A stretch of DNA of 64,000 bases from NCBI GenBank assembly GCA_934045075.1, contig OW203734.1, positions 10,861,516 to 10,925,515 of the forward strand, written 5' to 3'. The position numbers were made by a program, and so were the translations under genes. How positions within the stretch are numbered: position 1 is the first letter of the stretch; each line of letters starts with the position of its first letter. The DNA is from Yponomeuta sedellus (Eukaryota; Arthropoda; Insecta; Lepidoptera; Yponomeutidae). Of the stretch, positions 33,601 through 45,600 are shown one piece after another. The notes under the pieces are model-generated. The model ran no database searches and was not told the DNA's origin. It was given only the letters and a program-made list of their open reading frames with translations.

Positions 33601-36600
33601 GCGCTCGCCGGAGTGCTACCTCTGCATCAGACGCGGCCGCGACCGGCCACCACTTGTAGACATTGGTAAGTAAAGAGACAAACAGGCCAAATCGTGTCGG
33701 GCCATGCGCAATGGGTTTTTACTTGCTTCACAGAAATAACAACTTCATCAAAGTAATGTTCAATGGAAAGATATGCAAGTCAGCATTACTGAACTCGGTT
33801 TTAGAGCAATCTTATTCCTTTGCACTGCAGGGGGGCTTACGTAACCTCTTTTCTTCTTCTGACCTTGAAAATAACAATAGGAAACCATTGTTATTTTTAA
33901 GGTCGGTAGGTTAATATCTACCATTTTCAGAAATTAATTGGTCAAAGTTATGATTGTAAATTAACCGTCATACCTGACCGATTGATAAATCTTTGCTGCG
34001 AAGCATCGCATAACTGCGATTACAGCACTGATAAAAGTTCACTTTGCTGATACGGCAAATTAAAATAGTCTTTATTGCTGATGTGTGAGAGACCAATAAT
34101 CAAAATAATTTCTGGCTAGAGACGCTCCGCCGGTCAATATAAAGTGCCTCCGTTCGGATTGTGATGCGCTTTTTTGCTCTGTATTGTATTCTTTTTATCT
34201 TTCTGAGGTCACGGTTCGATGAACGCTCATTTGTTGTCTAGCAACTGTGCGCTGTATCGTTATTGTTTATGACCAAAGAGATTTTTAAAAGATTCCTTTG
34301 TAGCATTTACGGTGTAATTTATAAAAAAAACACGGTATGTCTAGAACACTCAAACGCAGTTTAAATTTTACAAATTTTACAGTTTAAACATAGAAACAAA
34401 CACATAAGGTGTTTTTGAGGAATGTTTAGATTAAAGGAATTGTGTCAATAGTTGCACATAATCAACGCTAAAGATTGTTTTAATTTAGTGAGATCCTTTT
34501 TGAAAGGCTTAAGTTAATATCGAGAGTGTTTTACAGGAACCGCATTTTATAAACTAGTTTTATAAATAAGACTGCTATGCTATATTTTCATATTGTATTC
34601 ACACTGTAGTTTTCTCCTGTCATGTTGAATCTATTCCCGTCGTTATCTTTTTTGTTAGAGTAATAAAACTCTGTTATGTCATTGATGATATGCCACTGGT
34701 AGTGATATATAAACTCAACACTGCATAAAGTAAATGCAATGATTATCGTTACATGGGTAAATCGGGTATATGGGTACTTGATTATTCCATAACAAGTGTT
34801 TATACGATCTTGTAATGCATGTTGCTTGTTCCACAGACTCTAGCCTCATTTTGGAAGTTCATGTGAATTCATAGCAAGCAGGTACTCGCTAAACATTAAG
34901 GAAACAATATGATGAAACCCGCTGCATAGTTTGCACTAGGCTTTTTCTGTGGATTAAACCTATGCGGTTCTAGTGGCTGGTAGCTAGGTGGGCCGCGTTT
35001 TAATAAAACTACCCAGTTAATTATGATGCGATGTCCATCGCTTAACCGATCAGTATACAATTAGTCTATTTGTCAATCTGTGTGTTCATCTCCTATACAA
35101 TTAACATCGAATGTTCATAGTTAACTATGAATTATAGTTCTGTGAAATGTGCCCATGGTGTAGCTTTTGTGAGAAGACGCTGGGCATGCCTATTCATCAA
35201 ATACCTTAGCTTAAACACTACAAAGTCAAATAAGTGGTATCTTCTGTCTATGTAGGAGTAGTCACTAGTTCATGTTTTGTAAACAGGCCAAGCTAAGCGA
35301 GTTCTGTTCAACTTAATTCTTAATGGTAAAAAAAAATCCATCCTATTAACTCATTTTACGTCATTGACACACGCTTTTCATCCCACAGGCGTAATGTACG
35401 AAGGCAAGGAGCGTCTAATGGCGGACGCAGAGATGGTCCTCTCGACGGTGGGCGGTCGCGTCGCCAACGTGAACAATTCCACCGCGAAGACGTTCATAAC
35501 GTACCGACGGGCCCATCCCACCGCACCGTGCAACGCTCTGGTGGTCGTCGACGTGTGCGTGATAATCGCTAGCAAAGGAGAGTGTCCCCCTCACGCGTTC
35601 TGTATGATCGCGAAGAATTTGAATAAAGGTAATGATGACCACACACTAGGAGAGAGAAAAGAAACAAAAATTATAGTACAGATTTAAAGAAATGTTAACC
35701 CCGAGACAGGGTTTGGCTGGAGCTTAGCGAGGGCACCAATAGTTCGATGGACTAAATAAGTCTTTAACCCGAACCGAAGTAAGCACTATGCTTTTCATTA
35801 TAAATGTAAGGAAAGTTCAAAAGAACTCTACAACAAAAAACAAATGAAGATGTAATTACCGTTTTCCCGATAATTTTTTTTTCTTTGGCCGCTCAGGTAT
35901 TTAACTATAAAATACATTCATTGGAACAATCGCAACATATATTTCAGAATTAGATAAAGACGTCATTAGCACGGACCCTACACATGTGAACGGTCAACGA
36001 GGGTTGAAGCGTCTGTATGACCGTTAAGAATTTATCAATTAGGCATCCAAGACATCAATCAAGTTTTCAATCAATCATCCAAGTTTTATTCTTCAATTGT
36101 TTTGTTCGTTAATAATCACTTGTTATGTTGTTGTTTTTATTACTTAATTGTTTTGTTCATAACAAGTGAGTAACACTTGTTATGTTATATATCTTTGTGA
36201 CGTTAAATTAATGTTTTCCTTCTTCTCAATTTGAATTTATTCACTTTTTTTAGTAGTGGTATGAATTAGAAGACCTAAAACGCTTTTGAGTGCAAACTTG
36301 AGACACCACTGGAATAAAAACACAAATATGAGCTGAGCAAATGCAGCCAGCTCACCAATTTGCTATCGAATTACTTTTTACCCTTAGAATTATAACTCAT
36401 CATAAGTTTGATATAATTATTATTTATATCAAACTTGATGCAACAAAATTCAGTCACGTGCCGTCTTTCTGTCATTCCTCTCGCAAGATGGCGCTGCTGT
36501 ATAGCTGTGTGCCATGCACCGGGTATAAAGATTATGCTTTATGGGTATTCAAGAATGTTATCTTTATCTAGCGCCGCCATTACAATGTAATTTTTTTCAC

Positions 36601-39600
36601 ATTACAGGCCTAATGGGTAGCGATGTATTCCTCTGCTACAAGAAGTCAATGAACCGTCCACCACTGATAGCCTACAAGCCGGAAGTACTATTTAGGTAAG
36701 TGTGAATTTATTATAACTCAGTGTGGAGTGCACTAAGTATTTGGAGTTCCCTAACTCAACAATCAGTGGAGTTTCAGTATATCGGAGCAATCGAAAAAGT
36801 TTTTACAATTTCCGACTTTCCTAGTACTCTAAGTAGTCTTATAAACAAATTTATATGATACTGACTTGTACACTAAACATTTGGATTTCAACCTTTAACA
36901 GCAGCAGTCAACATCGTAAAAATGTTCGATAAAGCACATTTCTTCCTGACTGTAAATGCTGTTTGTATTGGCTGCAAAAGTTGTGATTTCTTAAGAATGT
37001 TTTTAGCAGCTAGCTCAAGATATTTAGGTAGCAAGTTACCACCCTGAATCAAAGTCGTCGTGCTGTGGACCGTATTTTACCACGATAACCTAATGCAATT
37101 AATTAAATACAGATGTGAACTTAAGGCTATTTTTAGCCATAACGTGCCAGGCCGTTATAGTTTACATTCCGACCTTAAGAATCACTCTTAAAACCATACA
37201 AGGTGAACTGTTACTGCACTAATGGCCTGTTATTAAATCATAATGGAACGAACATACTTTCATGGTAATTGGAGTAATGGCATGGCGTCTAATGGGAAAA
37301 CAAACGTAAAACTGGAATATAAGCGTCTTTAATGTCTGATTCGTTGCGAATTTCGAATCAGACATTAAAGTCGGATTTAAGTTGTCGATTCCTCACCATG
37401 TTTTCCATCGATGGCGAGTGGTATTTTTACTATAAGTTTATAATGTTTGCTTAAAAAACCAACGTTACGTCTGTTTCGAATCCAAGACGCTCAGAGGTGA
37501 GGCGAGCGTTGCCGATGCCGAGCCGAAGTAGTTGAACACATACTTATACTTTTTTTCACACATAAAAATCATGAAAGAAAGCACAAGCATTGTAAAGAAA
37601 GCACAAAATAAAAAAAGTGATTATATAATTTTTTTTAATGCACTAACCCGTGCTAAGGACAATTTAAAAGACCTATTAGAGGCTAAAAATACAGAGAATA
37701 TTGTAAAGAGGTTCGAAATTTCACTGATGCCGGTGAGTCAGTTGCTCAGTTGGAAAGAGCGCTGGCACGGATAGCCAGAGGTCGCGGGTTCGAATCCCGG
37801 CATGGGTGGAATTTTTAGCCTCTAAATAGGTTTTTTATAATAAAAGTGTACATACAATTGTACATACCCGTGAAGTTTAATCTTAAATGGATTTAGTGAT
37901 TAGTATTCGGATAATCATTAGACCCACCTGCTGTATGATTTGTGGATTGTGTAATAAAAACATATAAAAACATCTTACGTCTCTGCTCTTCCCAGGTATC
38001 CGATGACCGACCGACGCAGCCTAGCCTACCCCACATCAGTGCCGCTATTTTGCCTGCCTATGGGCGCTACGTTGGAGATGTGGCCCAACATCGCGGCCGC
38101 GCCCAAGCCCGTCTTCTCCACCTTCGTGCTCACCGTCGCCGACGCTACGTATAAGGTGACTTGTCGACTTTGCTACACCCTGACCGCTCACATGACCATT
38201 TTATTTAATTTCTCAAAAATTACATAGTCAAGTAATAACTTGCCGGTGAACCGTCCGAATCGAAATGCAGGTGGACTAAACTTCAAATAAAATTGTTGCA
38301 TGTACCTACAGCGCGGAATGAAATGGTTGCATAGACTGCGGGGACATTTTATTTTAAGTCTAGCCACGATATCAACCCTTGTATGTCTCGGCACGGGTGT
38401 CTCCTTGCATCGCAGGAAGGTTAGGCCATATTCCATCACGGGGCAAATCCGGGTTAGCGGAGGATTGTAAGACAGTGGCGGGCCTCACTGTCAGAAGTTA
38501 TCAAGCCGCCCATAAGGCCTCTGAGATGACTTATCGGCTGCCATTACATGACAGCCGGCGCCAAGGGCTTAATGTGCCTTGCGAAGTACGGAAGCGCTCA
38601 GAAAAATGACAGTCACGGGATGGTCACCCATCCTGCACCTGACAGCGCCTGCTGATGTGGCTTAACACAAGTGATTTATTCCAATCACTCGGTTCCACTA
38701 CTCCTACTAATAAAAACCCTTTCCCCACAGGTGTACGGCTCGGCGATAACCTTCTACGAGAGCTACGAACACGAGAAGCTATCGGATCAGCAGATGGAGG
38801 ACATCGGGTGGCGACGCGGCTCCTCGCAGGCCAGCCACTCGCTGCACGTTAACAAGAGCATCTGTCTGCTCTCGCGGTGGCCGTTCAGCGACACTTTCGA
38901 GCGGTGGCTGCTCTATATCCTTGTGAGTACAGTCAGACTATAGGCGCCAGAAAAACACTTAAATAACGGTCGGCTTGCGGTACTGGAATTTTGCTAGAGA
39001 GCGTGGCCTGAGAGAAGTCGGCCTGCGATAGTGTAATATCACTGGAAAGAAAAAGAGTCGGCCTGCGGCGCTAGAGTGCGATTAGACACACTCTTCTTCC
39101 TAATGCGCTAGAATGTCACTTGAAGTGACTTGAATGAGAGTACGGCCCTGGAATGTTACCTAGAGTTACCGTGGCATGTTACTTGAGAAAGAGAGTGGAA
39201 ATGTGGTGCTAAAGTGCCAGTACGGAGAATGTTGTTTCTGGTGTAGAAGAGAAAGATTTGGCCTATGTAATAATAGTGATAATAATATAATTTATATATG
39301 ACGCTACAACGTCACTAATTAGGCGCTATCGACATAGCACATGGCGGATTTCCCTCTCGCTGCAACTTTAACGTGGCTTTCCTATTTTATTGTGAGACTA
39401 CTTTCTTCTCCTAAATTATCTAGATTTTGAAATGGACACCTAGTTTGAATTGTAACGTTCATTAAGCCGCAGTTGCGACTTTGAATAAAACCTTTTCATT
39501 TCATTTCATTGAAAACAATATGTATTGTTGTATTTATTCGCAGGAAATGTCGTGGAGTAAAGAGCCATTAAATATTCCGGTCGAGCGATATATCACTCAT

Positions 39601-42600
39601 CTGTTAGAAGAAGTGCCGTTTCCAGATCCCAGAATATTACTGCAGGTATTTTTATCTCGTTGTATTTGTTAAGCCTATGCGACACGTCTCAGGAACATGT
39701 TGTATAGACTTAACATCGTTTGTGTGATCACTTCACCTTATGTAGTATAGGTAAGTGTTGCCACTAGATGATTCATAAGCCATCCAAATGCCATTAAAAA
39801 GTGAAAACTACTTTGCTAAATTCCGCCAAAAATCCCACAAGCACCATGCGGTTAGTTAATGCACCGCCCTCCCTCCCACTTTTTCAAGCAGAAGCAAGAC
39901 ACGAACACACCACCACCGACCACTTGTGTGAGAAATATATAGTTAGAATATTTTGGGGGCTTAATCGCGTAGTAATTTATTGCTAGTATTTATTGTGAGA
40001 AAATACGCGACGCCATAAAGCCATTAAAAAAAGCCATTGTTTGATAAAACATTGCTGGATATGTTCACTAATCTGTTGTTTAGAACCAACTAGGGATTCT
40101 GTGCTGTGGTAAGCTGGCGAGAACATAAAAATGCACCCAAACTGCGGCCATTTCTACAAAATCAAAAATACGACAGCCTCCAGCAGGAAAGGAAACCTTT
40201 CGACGATTATTCTGTGTTTAGGTAATTCATTCTGAGTGAAAGATAAGCTAACCGTTAATTTGCGACATGAGACGGAGTTTCACCAGCCAAAACTAAACTC
40301 ACTGTTTCTCCCCAGCTATCACCGGTAAATGCGAGTGATCGTGTCATCGTGACGCGGCGGGACGACCAGCCTTTGGTCCGGAGCGGTGCTGGCTTCAGAC
40401 AGTTGCTGCTGAACTTGGGGCCGGACAACTGTCTCCTGTTGCTCGCACTGGCCATCACTGAGCAGAAGATTTTGATCCATTCACTAAGGTATGAGGTTTA
40501 TTTTCAATACAGTTCAGTTCAGTTGAATTGGTTACGCTCTACTCCGGATTCACAGTTTTGAATTGCTTACCAGTCGTAAGTGCAATTTTTTGAGCATTTG
40601 CTTCTTAATTTTTACTCAACCACTGTCTTCATTTGATAGCACTGAGCATGAATTCTCTAAGCTAATATTATAATTTAATCGCTGCACTTAATGCCAGGAG
40701 TTCAGTACTTAAAATAAAAATGTATTGCATCAAATGAAGCAACTAAATAAGCCTATATGTACTATGTTTCTTGATTGCTGGCTGGATAAGAATGGCCGAG
40801 GATAGAGCGATGTGGCAGGCTTTTAGGCCTTTAAGTTCCAGACTCGGACAGAGGTAGGCCGATTGATTGATTGAAATTGATTAAAAGCTCCCCAACTTAA
40901 GGGATGTCCTATGTTTCGCGCGATGCATTCACTCACCAAGGCATGCGGTTTGTTTTGCAAATTAAACTATGGGTAATTTTGGCAGAAAATCTAAACGTGT
41001 TTAACAAGCGCACTTTTTGTTTGTCTTATATTTGAAGGTGCATCATTTAATACCTTGTCTCCATCTTTGTTCGTAGGCCAGACACATTAACAGCAGTGTC
41101 GGAAGCGGTCTCGAGTCTCCTCTTCCCGTTCAAATGGCAATGCCCGTACATCCCACTTTGTCCATTAGGTAAGACTATTTATATTTAACTTTAGAGGTAT
41201 TGGGAAATCATGACACAAAATAAATTAAACTTTACTTTATATCAGTTAGACCCACTTACTATCAGTTAAGAGAGTCATAAACACACACACACACAAAACA
41301 TTCCTTTTCAAAATTTGTTTTAATCTCCCTGCTGTCAACTAGAAGGGTGAAGTATGTTTAATCCCATTTTTTCTTGAACTATAAATTAATTGCCCACTCG
41401 CGTTCCCTCGCCCTATCTCTGAATTTCATTTTCCCCATTGTTCGTGAGATGTTATTCTACCCGTAACTATGTATATACAATCGAAGAGCCCATTTCCTAA
41501 CCTATCAGGGTACAGGCCTATCTTTTGGCCCTTTCATGGCACTTGGACCGAAATGACAAATATATTAAATTGTCCATGGTATCCTTGTGTACCCACAAAT
41601 AAACGGAAGTACCTCCAGTATAAATAAGCAGAAGTGACTTCACAATCTGGACTTCCCGTCTTTACCACATATTATTCATTTCTATTTATATCCCACAACC
41701 TTCAATGAGGTTGACATGTCATACCAAAGACTCTATACAAAGAAAGATAAAGGAGAGATTAAAAAAATCTACAACATTTACTTAAATTTTCAGGTCTAGC
41801 AGAAGTGTTGCACGCGCCCCTGCCGTATCTAATAGGCGTCGACTCGAGGTTTTTCGATCTCTACGAACCTCCACCCGACGTCACGTGCGTGGATTTGGAT
41901 ACGAATAACATTACAGTAAGTTGACAGTTGTCCCCTTCTGACAATTCATCCAAAAATGTTTCTGTCTCTTTATTCTCCGATTGTTAGGTAACCTAACCTA
42001 ACAATCGGAGAATAACCTAACAATGATACCTACTTATCATTAGTGATGTCCGAATAGCCTCTCTAACATCCTTTGTGTTTTACTTGGCACGCGTGGTGTT
42101 TTCTTTCCGAGAAAAGGCCTGCACCCTATAGTGTGACATATATAAGATGCATTATAATCTTATGCCACAAGGGCACTAGCTATTTTTTTGTTACTTATAT
42201 CATCGCATTTTTTTAATCCGTGCCACAGACATAGAAAAGACCCATGAACTATGTGACAAAAAAGCAGAGGTATTACACACAAGAATAACGGAAAGACCGA
42301 AAGCTTACGAAGGGTTCTCAAGCATTTCCATGCCCCTCTCTAGTCTACCCTGACCACCAAGTCTCATCTGTTTGGTTGTGGGGGCTAGGATTTGGTGTAG
42401 GTCGCTGTGGCAGCGAGAATGGATCAATGGCCACCCAAAATTCACCTAGTCATATTCATTGCATCAAAACAGTGCCTTATTGTCAGTATTAGATGTCAGC
42501 TCTGCAAGTGAGAATTCATTTTTTGTTTATGCACACACGATACTAGTCTGCGGTGATATGTCATTAGTGCAATCCATCACGCTACCCAAGTGCTACGCTA

Positions 42601-45600
42601 TCTGAACCAGACGTCGCAGCATCTGAAGCATTTTAAAACCTTACAATAAATACTGAAAACCTGGTTACGTTTCTATTACTGTATTACCTAACAAGAAGAA
42701 GTAACAATGGTCTTTTTATCCAGGTCTGCGAGTCGCAACGTCACATCAGCATCAAGCTGCTGCCCAAGCGGCAGACGCGAGTCCTGCGGCAGACCCTGGA
42801 GGCCCTTTACGGGGGCATAAGGCCGGGACTGCCGGCCTCGCCTGTCCACCACTCTGGCGACAGTAAATACAACGGCGAACCCACCACCAGTCTCGACAGG
42901 GACTTCCAGAGGAGGAAAAAGGAGGTCAGTTAATAGTTGATATAGGTATGCTAAAACCTCATGAAGACTGACTTTTCTATCGATATATTTACTACGGGAA
43001 ATTGCTAGTCTGACCAATGAAAATGGACCCTATACTTCAAAACTGCTGCATCAAGCACCAATATACACCCCCCTGTCGTTGAACCGTGTACCCATGGACC
43101 TACCTACGTCTTTTGTAGATAAATTAATTATGCAACAACTGCTACTGTAATTGAGTTGTTTCAATAAATCTCATTTTATTTACTTATCCAACTGGGCATA
43201 GAAGTACAATTGACGGTGTACTTGGAGAACTTGCACAAAAAATATATTTAATTAAACTTCATCATCTTCATTCAGTCATCAGAAGTCGAGTGCTGGACAT
43301 AGGCCTCCTCCATAGATTTCCAAGAAGACCGATCGGAAGCGGCTTGCCTCCAGCGTCTTTCTGCCACATGGATAAGATCTTAAACTGGAGATATTGAACT
43401 CCGTTTTTTGAACAGTTTTCTTTTTTTCAGCAAGCGTTAGAGTTGAAGATCCAAGAGGCATTCCTTCGCTTCATGGCCGTGACGCTACAAGGTTACCGCA
43501 GCTATCTCATACCGATAACCAAAGCGCCGACCGTTGGCACCACGGACCCGCATGCGCTCTTTCATATGGACGCGTTCTTGAGATCTAGGGACAAGGTGAA
43601 TATTAAATTTATTGTGTGGTTTTGTATTTCACTATCAGTAAAGCTGTCGAATTAGTATATTCTGGAGCAAGAATATGTGAAGAGCCAAACTTCACATATT
43701 TTATGAATATGCGAAGGTTGGCTCACATATTTATGAAATAATATGTATAGGTATTTCACAACAATATATATTTTGCTCGCTAAAATATATATTGTTTTAG
43801 GTAACCTGTATATGTTCCATTGTAGGGCACAAGCCTTCTCTCAGAGAGACAGTATGGCCTTAATAGCCACGCGTGCCCAGCGCGGATCGGCAATTTTAAG
43901 CACTGTGATATTTAAATAACGAAACATTTAAAAGACAGAAACGATGTAAGGTAAACATAGTTTCTGTCATTTAAATGTTACAGTTAGCGAGTAGTATAGC
44001 TAATATAACTTTACAAATGTACATTTCTTTGAATAAAAATTCAGCAGTAGATTCCTCGAAACCACGACCTCCATATTGAGAAGCCGTTGTACTGCTTCGC
44101 TATAACCGCTAAAATAAATCGATATCAATCCTTGTATGTCTTTGGCATTGGCCCCTTCCTGCATCGCAGGAAGGTTAGATTATACTTCGTCACGGGGGCC
44201 AAGTCCGGGTTGGTGGAGGATTGTAAGAAAGTGGCGGGCCTTACTGTCAGAATTCATCAAGCCGCCGCTGATAGGGCTTAACGACTGCCATTACACGACA
44301 GAGGGCACCAACGGCTCAACGTGCCTTGCGAAGCACAAAAGCGCTCGGAAAAATTGCCACTAGCGGTAGTCACGGGACGGTCACTCATCCTGCACCCGAC
44401 CGCGCCTATTGTTGCTTCGATATCAACCCTTTATATGTCCCCACTGTTGAGGCACGGGTCTCTTCCTGTATCGAAGGAAGGTTAGGCCGTACTCCACTTA
44501 ACTCAAGTTGTTGCTTCATCGTCAGGCTATACTAGTCCACTGATGGACATAGCCCTCCCCTAAAGAGAGCCACGTTGGCTATCATAGGGGGTAATGCCCA
44601 TAATCCCCACGCTGGGCATGCGGGTTGGGTATCGCAGTTCGGTGGAATTGTACTGCAGGGGGCGCTGCTGCCCACCCCCCGGTTTGTGTCCCTTAGTCGC
44701 CTTTTACGACACCCGCGGGAAGAATTGGGTTGGTGCCATTCTCTAGGCCAACACCACACAGCAAGTTGTTGCTTAACTCAACTGATTCCAATTTCCAATC
44801 ACTCGGTCCGACTAGGCCACGAGCGCTTCACTAAAGAAATATATAAACAATCCGTCCCGTCGCAGATGCACCACAAGTTCTACGCGCTGATGATGCGCAC
44901 GCAAATGTTCACGCGCTTCATCGAGGAGCGCTCCTTCGTGTACGACGCGGACCAGGGGCTCGCCTTCTTCGACGAGTGCACGGAGCGGGCCGGCGCCGGC
45001 GCCTGCGACGAGCCGCTGCTGGGCCTGGATCCCGCCAACAGCTCCGAGCGGACCGTCTTCGTGCTGCCGCCGGACCCGCCCGATCCTGGTGAGCGGCTTG
45101 TAGCTGTCAGAACTTTACTGTAGAGGAAGGGAGAGAGCGTTATTAGACAGAGAAAGAGATGAGGATCATCGAGGAGTGCAAGGGGCGTGTTGGCGTCAGT
45201 GACGAGCCGCTGTCTGGGCCTGGACCCCGCCAACAGCTCCGAGCGGACCGTCTTCGTTCTGCCGCCGGACCCGCCCGACCCTGGTGAGCGGCTTATAGCT
45301 GTCAGAACTTTACTGTAGAGGAAGGGAGAGAGCGTTATTAGACAGAGAAAGAGATGAGGATCATCGAGGAGTGCAAGGGGCGTGTTGGCGTCAGTGACGA
45401 GCCGCTGTCTGGGCCTGGACCCCGCCAACAGCTCCGAGCGGATCCTTTTCGTGCTGCCGCCGGACCCGCCCGACCCTGGTGAGTGGCTTTGTGAGAACTG
45501 TGGGAAACACATGGGAAGAGAGAGTGTATCTTTAGACAGAGAGCAGGAGCGGACGGTGCCAGGGACGGGCCACTGCTGGGCCTGGACCCAGCCAACAGCT

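Larger units (their letters stand above)
40489..42723 (+). other. Crag: Crag introns 8 to 10
   Basis: Outside exons 9 and 10, no gene is seen. A perfect hairpin with 19-bp arms (41971-41989 and 41996-42014, TATTCTCCGATTGTTAGGT and complement) lies in intron 10. Confidence 0.5.

Noticed and set aside
44575..45123. 182-codon frame reaching into exon 13
   Set aside because: The first half lies in SINE/LINE repeats; only the part after the acceptor at 44865 is conserved Crag sequence.
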